In this document: piece after piece, positions 39,525 through 47,845 of the stretch
Layout: each line of letters opens with the position of its first letter
Numbering within the stretch: position 1 is the first letter of the stretch
Notes under the pieces: model-generated
Databases searched by the model: none
The model's input: only the letters and a program-made list of their open reading frames with translations
What the model was told of the DNA's origin: nothing
NCBI RefSeq assembly: GCF_012295575.1
Contig: NZ_CP051180.1
Coordinates: forward strand, 1,922,001 to 1,986,000
Length of the DNA stretch: 64,000 bases
Origin: Ferrimonas lipolytica
GTDB taxonomy: Bacteria > Pseudomonadota > Gammaproteobacteria > Enterobacterales > Shewanellaceae
Reading direction: 5' to 3'
Translations under genes and position numbers: made by a program

Positions 39525-39617
39525 TAAACGAACGTTTACAAAATAAAACAAAGCGTTGAAAATATTACATAAACTCATCAATCAAAATATGGAGCCTTTA
39601 CTCCAAACAAACGTTTC
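39525..39617. promoter_or_regulatory. Two PsrA-like operators upstream of aceB
   Basis: Two AAAC-N4-GTTT palindromes: TAAACGAACGTTTA at 39525-39538 (perfect 6-bp arms) and CAAACAAACGTTTC at 39604-39617. This is the pattern described for PsrA, a TetR-type sensor of long-chain fatty acids. They lie 135-230 bp before the aceB start, consistent with control of the shunt by fatty-acid supply. Assignment is by motif only. Confidence 0.5.
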
Positions 39618-39762
39618 ATTGAATTAATACTTAGGTCTAACCCTTTGACCGTAATTGGTAATTTAATTTCGTAATTATCAATCACAATTGGTCTGGCCAA
39701 TTTCATCCTCGGTAGCCTGACCGCGGGTAGCAGCAACAACGATTTAATCGCCTTCGTTTAGA

Positions 39763-39866
39763 TTTCCGTCAACGTAAATTTAAAAATCCCCTTTAATATC
39801 AGAGAATAAATAGTAATCAGCGACAAACCTGATCTATGTCACGTTTAAAATTGACGTTAACGTAAA
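39763..39866. promoter_or_regulatory. Two LiuR-like palindromes upstream of aceB
   Basis: TTGACGTTAACGTAAA at 39851-39866 and TTTCCGTCAACGTAAA at 39763-39778 are near-palindromes that differ by one and two bases from TTTACGTTAACGTAAA, the motif known for LiuR, a MerR-type regulator of branched-chain amino acid breakdown. They lie between the divergent aceB and PPK2 genes and could act on either. Confidence 0.5.
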
Positions 39867-39994
39867 CTTTTTCAGAAACGGCTTTGGCATTCCAAATCTG
39901 TTTCATAAACACATCAAAATTCAGATTGAACTACATTTTTTGTTGATCAATCTCAACCGCGAATCCTTCGTTGTTTAATGGAAGCAAAGCGAAT

Positions 39995-40771
39995 ATGAAT
40001 AAAAAAGTGTACGAATCGGAGTTGAAAAAACTGCAAATCGAATTGGTGGCTCTACAACAGTGGGTAGAGCAGCAAGGACTTAAGGTGGTTATTCTGTTTG
40101 AAGGACGCGACGCTGCAGGTAAAGGTGGCGCGATAAAACGGATCAGCGAAAAACTCAATCCGCGCATCTGCCGGATCGCCGCCCTACCGGCGCCTTCCGA
40201 TCGAGAAAAAAGTCAGTGGTACTTTCAGCGTTATGTAAGTCACCTACCCGCCAACGGTGAAATAGTGTTGTTTGATCGTAGCTGGTACAACCGCGCTGGG
40301 GTTGAACACGTGATGGGGTTTTGCAGCGATAGTGAGTACGCCGAGTTTCTTCGTTCGTGCCCCGAATTCGAACGAATGTTACTGCGATCTGGGTTCGTGC
40401 TTATAAAATATTGGTTTTCGGTATCCGACGAAGAGCAAGAGAAGCGCTTTAATGAGCGTCTAAACGATCCGCTCAAGCGGTGGAAATTCTCACCGATGGA
40501 TCTCGAAGCACGCAGCCGTTGGCAACTTTACTCTGAAGCAAAGGACAGAATGTTTGCCCATACCGATACCCGCCAAAGTCCTTGGTTTGTAATCGACAGT
40601 AACGACAAGAAGAAAGCTCGCCTTAATTGCATTCACCACTTGCTGTCGAAGATCCCCTATCAACACATAAGCCACGAAAAAGTGATACTGCCAGAATTAG
40701 ACACCCGTGGTTACATTCGGGCGCCGGTGGAAGAACAACACTGGGTCGAGGATCATTATCCCGACCAATAA
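39995..40771 (+). CDS. ppk2: Polyphosphate kinase 2 (PPK2 family)
   Basis: Uses polyphosphate to phosphorylate nucleotides (NDP to NTP in class I). Walker A is EGRDAAGKGGAIKRI, the Walker B/lid region is VLFDRSWYNRAGVEHVMGF, and the lid arginines are in NDPLKRWKFSPMDLEARSRW. The one-domain length of 258 residues and motifs fit class I. The ATG at 39995 is preferred; the frame is open to TTG 39971. It lies near the ppk1-ppx and pst genes, in keeping with phosphate storage. Confidence 0.92.
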   Translation: MNKKVYESELKKLQIELVALQQWVEQQGLKVVILFEGRDAAGKGGAIKRISEKLNPRICRIAALPAPSDREKSQWYFQRYVSHLPANGEIVLFDRSWYNRAGVEHVMGFCSDSEYAEFLRSCPEFERMLLRSGFVLIKYWFSVSDEEQEKRFNERLNDPLKRWKFSPMDLEARSRWQLYSEAKDRMFAHTDTRQSPWFVIDSNDKKKARLNCIHHLLSKIPYQHISHEKVILPELDTRGYIRAPVEEQHWVEDHYPDQ

Positions 40772-40777
40772 ACGCAA

Positions 40778-40842
40778 TCGTGATAAAAACGTGACATCTT
40801 CGTGAACTCTAATTGAGAAAGCCGCTTTAGGCTGAGTAATGT
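40778..40842 (+). promoter_or_regulatory. Triple CGTGA direct repeat and promoter before spondin genes
   Basis: CGTGA occurs at 40779, 40790 and 40801, exactly 11 bp apart; the 7-mers are TCGTGAT, ACGTGAC and TCGTGAA with four-base spacers. This is the geometry of OmpR/PhoB-type regulators bound on one DNA face. A promoter, TTGAGA (40813-40818), spacer 18, TAATGT (40837-40842), follows immediately. The nearest such regulator gene is at 42364-43059. Confidence 0.6.
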
Positions 40843-40869
40843 TCCCATCAATACTCGGAGACTCAACGG

Positions 40870-41565
40870 ATGAACGTCAAACCACTATTAGTTACTTGCT
40901 TACTCGCAGCGCCGCTTGCCCAAGCGGCAACTGTCGATGTATCACTGCAGAACCTAACCCAAGGGATCTACTTTACCCCGCTATTGATCACCGCTCACGA
41001 CGCCCAATATCAACTATTTAATGCCGGTGAAACCGCTAGCCCAGAGCTTGCAGCCATGGCAGAAGGTGGCGATATATCTGGGCTTGTTGGCATTGCCGAT
41101 AGCATCGCTGCAATCAGTGTTGCCAACCCAGCAGAAGGCTTGTTAGCACCGGCACAAACCACCACTGCCTCCATTGAGGTTGATGGCGATTACGTGCTGT
41201 CTGTGACCGCTATGATTCTTCCCAGCAACGATGGTTTTGTTGGTCTCAACAGCTGGCCTATCCCTTCTGAGGCGGGTAGCTACACCATCTACCTCAACGC
41301 TTACGATGCTGGGACCGAAGCCAACAACGAGTTACTAGTTGATGGAGGGGGCGCGCCTGGTTCCTTGGGGATGCCAGCTATTCCTGGTGGGCTTGGGGGC
41401 GCGAATGGCATCGGCGTCACGACCGATGAAGCCAATCAAACCATTCATATTCATCGGGGTAACCTTGGCGACAGCGATGCGAACGGCGGCAATAGCGACA
41501 TCAATAGTACCGTACACCGTTGGTTAAACCCGGTAGCTAAGCTGGTTGTTACCGTTAGCGAATAA
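40870..41565 (+). CDS. Secreted spondin-domain protein
   Basis: 231 residues with a signal peptide (MNVKPLLVTCLLAAPLAQAA). The mature part fits bacterial spondin-type proteins: VDVSLQNLTQGIYFTPLLITAHD near the N-terminus, a middle VLSVTAMILPSNDGFVGLNSW, the DAGTEANNELL motif, and a C-terminal HRGN...HRWLNPVAKLVV strand. Role unknown; probably periplasmic or secreted. First of a four-gene unit with a lipoprotein relative and a two-component system. Confidence 0.8.
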   Translation: MNVKPLLVTCLLAAPLAQAATVDVSLQNLTQGIYFTPLLITAHDAQYQLFNAGETASPELAAMAEGGDISGLVGIADSIAAISVANPAEGLLAPAQTTTASIEVDGDYVLSVTAMILPSNDGFVGLNSWPIPSEAGSYTIYLNAYDAGTEANNELLVDGGGAPGSLGMPAIPGGLGGANGIGVTTDEANQTIHIHRGNLGDSDANGGNSDINSTVHRWLNPVAKLVVTVSE

Positions 41566-41575
41566 GGAGTGGATT

Positions 41576-42283
41576 ATGAAATTCGCCAAGATCGGTTTAC
41601 TCGCTCTGCCGTTTGTAATCATAGGCTGTAGCGACGATGACAACGACAGCAATGCCGTCATCATAGAAGAAACGCCCATGGCGACCTATCAGGTTGCTTT
41701 TACCAATCTTACCAATGCCCAACCGATGTCACCGCTCGCTGCTTATCTGCATGACGGCAGCGTTGCATCATGGCAAATCGGTATGCCAGCGAGCGCAGGC
41801 ATTGAGGTGTTGGCTGAATCCGGCGATGGTAGCACTTGGCTGGCTGAAGCAACCGCGGCTGGGGCAATGGTAACCGCCAACGGTGAAGGCATAGTAATGC
41901 CGGGCAACGAACAACTAGTTACTCTAACGGTAGCGACGCAGCAGTCAGTTTACTTAGGCTTAGCTACCATGCTAGTCAATACCAATGATGCCTTTACCGG
42001 AGCTGGCGCGGTATATCTCAACTTAGCGGTAGGTGAGGCAATCAGTGGCGTTGTCCCGGTAATGGACGCAGGCACCGAGGCTAACAGTGAACTGGCAACA
42101 ACGATTCCTGGACCTGCCGGCGGTGGCACCGGCTATGATGCCGTCCGCGATGACGTTGGCGATTACGTCGCTCGTCATGGTGGTATCGTTGGCATCGACG
42201 ACGGCAAGATGGACTCCGCTTTGGGCCATCAACACCGTTTTGATTCCCCCGTCGCAAATTGGCGTGTAACACGCATCGAGTAA
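41576..42283 (+). CDS. Spondin-domain lipoprotein
   Basis: 236 residues from the ATG at 41576 (AAGGAG seven bases before). Lipobox IIGC at residues 15-18, followed by an acidic stretch (SDDDNDS). The rest is a paralogue of the preceding protein: TYQVAFTNLTNAQPMSPLAAYLHD, LATMLVNTNDAFTG, DAGTEANSELATTIPGP, VARHGGI and HRFDSPVANWRVTRIE. The Asp at +3 and +4 after the lipidated Cys leave localisation open. A stem-loop without T run (42291-42313) lies between it and the regulator gene. Confidence 0.8.
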   Translation: MKFAKIGLLALPFVIIGCSDDDNDSNAVIIEETPMATYQVAFTNLTNAQPMSPLAAYLHDGSVASWQIGMPASAGIEVLAESGDGSTWLAEATAAGAMVTANGEGIVMPGNEQLVTLTVATQQSVYLGLATMLVNTNDAFTGAGAVYLNLAVGEAISGVVPVMDAGTEANSELATTIPGPAGGGTGYDAVRDDVGDYVARHGGIVGIDDGKMDSALGHQHRFDSPVANWRVTRIE

Positions 42284-42363
42284 CTCCGGTCTGCTCTGTC
42301 ATCACCAGAGCAGGATCGGCATGCAGTCTGTTGCCATCCAGTAAATTATTTTACGAGGCAACC

Positions 42364-43059
42364 ATGGCCAGACTGCTAATTATCGAAGATCAGCCAGAAA
42401 TAAATGAGCTAGTGGCGCTTAACCTTGCCAGTTTAAACCACCAGATTGAGCGGTGCGATAACGGCAAGGTGGGCTACCACCGCGCTCAGAACGAAGCCTT
42501 TGATCTAATTGTGTTGGATCTAATGCTACCTGATATGGACGGCCTATCGATCTGCCAACAGCTACGACAACAAGGCTACCCTACCCCGATTTTGATGCTC
42601 ACTGCCCGCAGCAGTGAAATCGATAGAGTAGTGGGGTTAGAGAGTGGCGCCGACGATTACCTCACCAAACCCTTTAGCATCCGCGAGCTACAAGCCCGTG
42701 TTAAGGCGCAGTTACGTCGAGCTGAACTATCTCAACCTACACCACCAAGTGACGAGGAGATCCGCTTTGGCCAGCTGACGATTAACCCACAACGACGGCA
42801 GGTGGCTATCGCAGGACAAAGCATTGAGCTAACCGGTACCGAGTTTGATCTGCTCTATTTTTTAGCACAACACCCAGGGCGTGTATTCAGTCGTGAACAG
42901 TTGCTAAACAACATCTGGGGCTATCAACACAACGGCTACCAACACACGGTAAACTCTCACATCAATCGGCTACGCTCGAAGCTAGAAAGCGCCAATGCCA
43001 GCCAAGCCTACGTATTAACGGTGTGGGGAGTAGGATATAAATTTAATGACCAACTCTAG
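42364..43059 (+). CDS. OmpR-family response regulator
   Basis: 232 residues: receiver with D52 (LIVLDLMLPDMDG) and K in YLTKPFS, followed by a winged-helix output domain (FSREQLLNNIWG, VNSHINRLRSKLE, VWGVGYKF). ATG 42364 has GAGGC five bases before; the frame is open to 42259. The stop overlaps the start of the kinase gene by 14 bases. Likely target: the 11-bp-spaced repeats before the spondin genes. Specific family name not assigned. Confidence 0.92.
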   Translation: MARLLIIEDQPEINELVALNLASLNHQIERCDNGKVGYHRAQNEAFDLIVLDLMLPDMDGLSICQQLRQQGYPTPILMLTARSSEIDRVVGLESGADDYLTKPFSIRELQARVKAQLRRAELSQPTPPSDEEIRFGQLTINPQRRQVAIAGQSIELTGTEFDLLYFLAQHPGRVFSREQLLNNIWGYQHNGYQHTVNSHINRLRSKLESANASQAYVLTVWGVGYKFNDQL

Positions 43060-44518
43060 TGTAAATTCACTCTTTAGCCGGCTATCGCTGGCGTTACTTA
43101 GTGCCTTCATCGTCATGGCAGCGCTGTTACTGTGGTTTAGCAAACAGTTAGAACAAGACTATCAAGCCGAAGTAACTCAGCGCCTGCATCGCAACTTGGC
43201 TGAGCACATCGTCCACGAAGGACCACTGTTTGTTGACGGTAAACCGGATCCTGCTGCGGTCGAGCACGCCTTTCACAACATGATGATCCTAGGTAAAGGA
43301 TTTGAATTCTATCTGCTTTCACCCAACGGTAAGCTGCTCAACTTCTCTGCCCCTGCCGGCAAGATTGTCCGCCAGCGGATCGACTTAACCGCCATCAATC
43401 ATTTTTTACAGCAACAAACCGCGTTGCCACTGCGCGGCCCAGATCCCCGCGGCCACGATCGCAACAAGATCTTTTCGGTCGCCCCGGTGATCATCGACAA
43501 CACTCTTTATGGTTATCTGTATATCATCATTAATGGTGAAGCCTACGACTCCGTTGCCGCCTCCGTTTCTAGCGACAGTCGCTTTAGCCAAGCGGCGTTG
43601 ATCCTAGCCAGCACACTAGTATTCCTGCTCGTCGCCTTGCTCGCGCTGTTCTTTTGGTTAACCAAGCCTCTGCGACAACTAAACCAAGGCTTAGCAACAC
43701 TAGAACAACAGGGCTTTGACGCCCAATCTTTGCGGCTGACTAGTGGCAGTAGCAGCGAGATGAAACAGATAAATGGCGCCTTTAACCGCCTCAGTGAACG
43801 CTTGCAGCAGCAGTTTCAGCAGGTCAAGAGTGTCGACGAGATGCGTCGCGAACTTTTAGCTCACGTTAGCCATGATCTGCGCACCCCATTGGCTGCCTTA
43901 CAAGGCTACTTAGAAACTTGGTTATTGCAGCCTCAACCAGAGCCGGATGACAGGCGCTATATTGAGATTGCCCACGCCAATGCAGAAAAGATCCATAGGA
44001 TGATCGATCAATTGATTGAGTTGGCGCGATTAGAAAGTGCGCAGGTACCAATGAATATTGAAACCGTAGTGTTGGCTGAGTTGATTCAAGATGTACTACA
44101 AAAATACCAACCAGCCGCAGAAGATAAGCAGGTGTTGTTAGACGTACAGCCTAAGGATCCCAGCATCAAGGTCGCGGCTGATATTGAAAAGCTCGAGCGG
44201 GTGTTTACCAATCTTATCGACAATGCCCTACGCCACTGCCAAGCGGGAGACAGTATTAGCATCCGCTTGATGCCACAACAGGACAACAAACTGGCGATAT
44301 CGGTCACCGACAGTGGCATCGGCATTCCCGCTGCCGACCTCCCTCATATCTTTGACCCACACTATAAAGCGGCTAACTCAGTGCGTGGGGACAGTGCCCA
44401 CAGTGGCCTCGGGCTGGCGATAACCCAAAAGCTACTGGCGTTGCATCAATCGACTATTGCGGTTTCAAGCCAGGTGCAACAAGGTACCGAGTTTCGTTTT
44501 GCCTTACCGCAAGCGTAG
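43046..44518 (+). CDS. Sensor histidine kinase
   Basis: 490 residues: TM1 about 13-31, a periplasmic sensor region of about 150 residues, and TM2 about 183-205. A HAMP domain follows, then HisKA with H276 (AHVSHDLRTPLAAL). The HATPase has NLIDNALRH, DSGIGIPAADLPHIF and GLGLAI. Partner of the overlapping response regulator. The input signal cannot be read; the periplasmic part has a short Arg/Asp/His-rich stretch (RGPDPRGHDRNK). Confidence 0.92.
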   Translation: MTNSSVNSLFSRLSLALLSAFIVMAALLLWFSKQLEQDYQAEVTQRLHRNLAEHIVHEGPLFVDGKPDPAAVEHAFHNMMILGKGFEFYLLSPNGKLLNFSAPAGKIVRQRIDLTAINHFLQQQTALPLRGPDPRGHDRNKIFSVAPVIIDNTLYGYLYIIINGEAYDSVAASVSSDSRFSQAALILASTLVFLLVALLALFFWLTKPLRQLNQGLATLEQQGFDAQSLRLTSGSSSEMKQINGAFNRLSERLQQQFQQVKSVDEMRRELLAHVSHDLRTPLAALQGYLETWLLQPQPEPDDRRYIEIAHANAEKIHRMIDQLIELARLESAQVPMNIETVVLAELIQDVLQKYQPAAEDKQVLLDVQPKDPSIKVAADIEKLERVFTNLIDNALRHCQAGDSISIRLMPQQDNKLAISVTDSGIGIPAADLPHIFDPHYKAANSVRGDSAHSGLGLAITQKLLALHQSTIAVSSQVQQGTEFRFALPQA

Positions 44519-44533
44519 TGCGGTGATAGTTAA

Positions 44534-44636
44534 GGTCTGTGGCACGGTTAACAGTTAAGGTTTGCCTTAAGGCTATGGCAATAACGGCTAATGTGCTTTA
44601 ACAGTATTGGAAACAATAACTGCGTGTTACACCGCC
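44534..44636 (+). repeat. Degenerate, internally deleted MITE-like repeat, copy E
   Basis: About 103 bp. The left part (GTTAACAGTTAAGG...CTTAAGGC) matches the left end of the family at roughly 24 of 33 positions, and the right part (GTGCTTTAACAG..TTGGAAA...TTACACCGCC) matches the right end. About 190 internal bases are missing. It fills the gap between the convergent kinase and phoU genes and touches the phoU stop codon. Confidence 0.6.
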
Positions 44637-45343
44637 TATTTAAGTAGGTCCTGTACCTGAGAGCGCTCTAGATGACGGACATCTTTGCCTTTAACGTAAT
44701 AGATGATCTGCTCACAGATGTTTTTACAGCGATCACCAACACGCTCCAACGCGCGCACCGCCCACAGTACGTCTAACACGTTAGGGATAGAGCGTGGATC
44801 CTCCATCATAAAGGTCATCAACTGCCGGACTACGCCTTCGTAGGCCTGATCTAGCTTCACATCCTCCTCATGGATGCGCATCGCGGCATCCACATCCATA
44901 CGGGCAAACGCATCCAGTACATCGTGCAGCATCCGTTGAGCGTGGCGCCCCATGCTATCGAGGGCACTAAGCATGTTGCGAAAGCCAGCGGGGTCTTGCT
45001 GCTGCGCCAAACGGGCGATGCGCTCAGCGCTATCGCCAATACGTTCCAACTCTGTCACCGCTTTGGAGATTGCTAGCACCAGACGCAGATCAGATGCTGT
45101 CGGCTGGCGCTTGGCAATAATACGGGTGCACTCTTCATCGATATTCACTTCCATCGAGTTAACTCGGCGATCACGCTCAATGATCTTCGCCGCTTCAGCA
45201 CTATCGCTACGCTGCAGCGCATCCAACGCATCGGTTAACTGCTGCTCCACCAAACCACCCATCGCCATTACATTATTACGAATAGCTTCCAGCTCGGCAT
45301 TAAACTGGCCGGAGATGTGTTTGCCGATATTCAGGTGTTCCAT
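44636..45343 (-). CDS. phoU: Phosphate signalling regulator PhoU
   Basis: Links the Pst transporter to PhoR and keeps the Pho regulon off when phosphate is sufficient. Two PhoU three-helix repeats are visible, with metal-binding patterns ([15 protein letters not shown] and [15 protein letters not shown]). 235 residues (241 in E. coli). Last gene of pstC-pstA-pstB-phoU, eight bases after pstB. Confidence 0.96.
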   Translation of the reverse strand: MEHLNIGKHISGQFNAELEAIRNNVMAMGGLVEQQLTDALDALQRSDSAEAAKIIERDRRVNSMEVNIDEECTRIIAKRQPTASDLRLVLAISKAVTELERIGDSAERIARLAQQQDPAGFRNMLSALDSMGRHAQRMLHDVLDAFARMDVDAAMRIHEEDVKLDQAYEGVVRQLMTFMMEDPRSIPNVLDVLWAVRALERVGDRCKNICEQIIYYVKGKDVRHLERSQVQDLLK

Positions 45344-45351
45344 AAAATCTC

Positions 45352-46170
45352 CTAGCCCATGCGCCCGGTAATGTAGTCTTCGGTACTTTTAATCGCAGGG
45401 GTGGTAAACAGGGTATTGGTGTCACTGTATTCAATCAGCTCTCCCATATACATATAAGCAGTATTGTCAGAAACCCGCGCAGCTTGCTGCATATTATGGG
45501 TAACAATGACTACCGTGTAGTTCCGTTTTAACCCCGTTAATAGTTCTTCTATAACCAAGGTGGATAACGGGTCCAGCGCCGAGGTGGGTTCATCGAGCAG
45601 CAACACCTTTGGCTCAATCGCCAGCGCGCGTGCAATCACCAAACGCTGCTGCTGACCACCAGATAGCTCCAAGGCACTGCGGCCTAAGCGATCCTTTACT
45701 TCATCCCACAAAGCAGCGGCTTTAAGGCCCTTTTCTACTGCTTCATCGAGACGGCGGCGGTCATTAATACCTTGTAACCGCAACCCATAAATCACATTTT
45801 CATAGATCGATTTAGGGAACGGGTTAGGCCGTTGAAACACCATACCAACCTTGCGGCGCAGCGCAGCCACATCAACACGGCGACGATAGATATCGGCGCC
45901 ATCCAATTCAATCTTGCCGTCAATATGACAATCTTCAATCAGATCGTTCATTCGATTCAGGCAGCGCAACAAGGTCGATTTACCACAGCCACTAGGACCA
46001 ATAAATGCGGTAATTTGATTTTTTGGGATCTTCATGCTGATCCCCGTCAGGGCCTGCGTTTTGCCATAACAAAGGCTCAAATCGCTAATCGAAAACGCGG
46101 TCTGCTCTGGCGCTAGGTTTGCTAGGTCTTGATGATTAGCACTGAATAAGTCGGTATCTAACGACAACAT
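45352..46170 (-). CDS. pstB: Phosphate ABC transporter ATPase PstB
   Basis: ABC ATPase of the high-affinity phosphate importer. Walker A is GPSGCGKST, the signature [16 protein letters not shown], Walker [14 protein letters not shown], and the H-loop VTHNMQQ. 272 residues, with an N-terminal extension of about 25 over the minimal domain. Lies between pstA and phoU. Confidence 0.97.
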   Translation of the reverse strand: MLSLDTDLFSANHQDLANLAPEQTAFSISDLSLCYGKTQALTGISMKIPKNQITAFIGPSGCGKSTLLRCLNRMNDLIEDCHIDGKIELDGADIYRRRVDVAALRRKVGMVFQRPNPFPKSIYENVIYGLRLQGINDRRRLDEAVEKGLKAAALWDEVKDRLGRSALELSGGQQQRLVIARALAIEPKVLLLDEPTSALDPLSTLVIEELLTGLKRNYTVVIVTHNMQQAARVSDNTAYMYMGELIEYSDTNTLFTTPAIKSTEDYITGRMG

Positions 46171-46185
46171 AATTCGATCTTCTAT

Positions 46186-47835
46186 CTAATAGTCCAAGCG
46201 GCGGTAGCGTTCGCGAATGCTGTTACGCACGCCGATGGCCGTTAAGTTCAGGGTTAAGATCACCGTCACCAATAAAAATGATGTGGCGTACACCAGTGGT
46301 CGTACCGCCTCTACGTTAGGGCTTTGAAAACCGACGTCGTAGATATGAAAACCTAGGTGCATAAACTGCCGTTCTAGGTGTACAAACGGGAAGTTACCGT
46401 CCACCGGCAGTACCGGTGCCAGTTTGACTACCCCAACCAACATTAATGGCGCTACCTCACCGGCAGCTCGTGCAACCGCAAGAATGAGTCCGGTCATAAT
46501 TGCTGGCGTTGCCATAGGTAGGATCACTCGCCAAAGCGTTTCCCATTGAGTTGCCCCTAGGGCTAAACTGCCGTGTCGCACCGAAGTTGGGATCCGCGAT
46601 AGCCCCTCCTCGGTCGAAACGATAACCACCGGCAAGGTCAAAATAGCTAGGGTCAGCGCTGACCACAGTACCCCAGGGCTGCCAAAAGTTGGCGTTGGGA
46701 GCGCTTCCGAATAAAACAGCGAATCAATAGAACCACCGATCACGTACACGAAGAAGCCTAACCCAAATACGCCATAAACGATTGATGGCACCCCAGCAAG
46801 GTTAATCACCGCAATACGAATAAACTGGGTAATGATGCCTTTGCCGGCGTACTCATGCAGATAAACCGCAGCTAACACCCCAAAGGGTGTGACGATAACC
46901 GCCATCAGCATCACCATAAATACCGTGCCGAAAATTGCAGGATAAACCCCACCTTCGGTATTGGACTCCCGTGGTGACTCCGTTAAAAAAGAGAGCACTT
47001 CGCTAGCCCAATGTCGCAGTTTATCAGCCAGCGTCATCGCATTGGGAAAGTGCACCTGCACTATCGCTTCAAGTTCGATGGTAATCAGTTCGCCACGCAT
47101 ATCCCGAACTTGCAGATGACCCCGTTGGGCTTGGGTATACAATTTCGCAAGGCGTTGCTCAATCTGCTGATACTCTTGGTCTAGCTGGTGCTGCCGCATC
47201 GCAAAGTCAGGCATAGAGCTTGCCATGTGGGTGCTAAGCTCGAACTTACGCTGTGCTAACCGAAGCTGCTCGAGTTCGTAGTTGATGCGACCGATATCAT
47301 GTTGCTTGAGATTATCGATTTGCCGCTGCACCGCAGTGCTGGTCTCAACGGCTTCAGCTAACCAATGTTTTAGTTCCTCGCCCTGATAGCGACTGCCGTT
47401 ATATTCAAGAGTCTCCACGGTGCCGTAAAAATTACCGTTGTGGAAGCGTTCAATCACCGCAATATCCGCAGGGGTGGTTTCGCTCATTATCTGATGGCTC
47501 CAGACCCAGCGAAAGTCCAGCGGCAGAAGTTCGCGGTTGCCGGTTTTGACCAACACTCGCTCCAGCGTACCGTCATTTTCGGGCACCTCAATGCCCGCCT
47601 CTGCCACCAATGCAGCATTCACCAGCTCTCGATTAAAGCGTTCACCTATCAAAATAGACTCGCCCTCGTTGCCGTGTGATTGCAGCTGCCATTGATACAC
47701 TGGTGCCGGCCAGAAGTAGCTCAAGCCTTTACCAGCAATAACGCAAACTACACCCAGTATCGCAATCAAACTGAGGCTAATAGCACCACTGGTCATCCAA
47801 ATCCAAGGGGAGCCTGACTTAATCCACGCTTTCAT
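46186..47835 (-). CDS. pstA: Phosphate ABC permease PstA, enlarged form
   Basis: Permease subunit with a C-terminal transmembrane domain (about residues 295-545, including VIVTPFGVLAAVYLHEYAGK and the EAA-like loop RHGSLALGATQWETLWRVILP). Between TM1 and the permease core lies a periplasmic insertion of roughly 230 residues with a coiled-coil-like centre (about 165-245). Length 549, against 296 in E. coli; enlarged PstA is known from Vibrio and Pseudomonas relatives. Confidence 0.94.
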   Translation of the reverse strand: MKAWIKSGSPWIWMTSGAISLSLIAILGVVCVIAGKGLSYFWPAPVYQWQLQSHGNEGESILIGERFNRELVNAALVAEAGIEVPENDGTLERVLVKTGNRELLPLDFRWVWSHQIMSETTPADIAVIERFHNGNFYGTVETLEYNGSRYQGEELKHWLAEAVETSTAVQRQIDNLKQHDIGRINYELEQLRLAQRKFELSTHMASSMPDFAMRQHQLDQEYQQIEQRLAKLYTQAQRGHLQVRDMRGELITIELEAIVQVHFPNAMTLADKLRHWASEVLSFLTESPRESNTEGGVYPAIFGTVFMVMLMAVIVTPFGVLAAVYLHEYAGKGIITQFIRIAVINLAGVPSIVYGVFGLGFFVYVIGGSIDSLFYSEALPTPTFGSPGVLWSALTLAILTLPVVIVSTEEGLSRIPTSVRHGSLALGATQWETLWRVILPMATPAIMTGLILAVARAAGEVAPLMLVGVVKLAPVLPVDGNFPFVHLERQFMHLGFHIYDVGFQSPNVEAVRPLVYATSFLLVTVILTLNLTAIGVRNSIRERYRRLDY

Positions 47836-47845
47836 CGTCAGCCCT

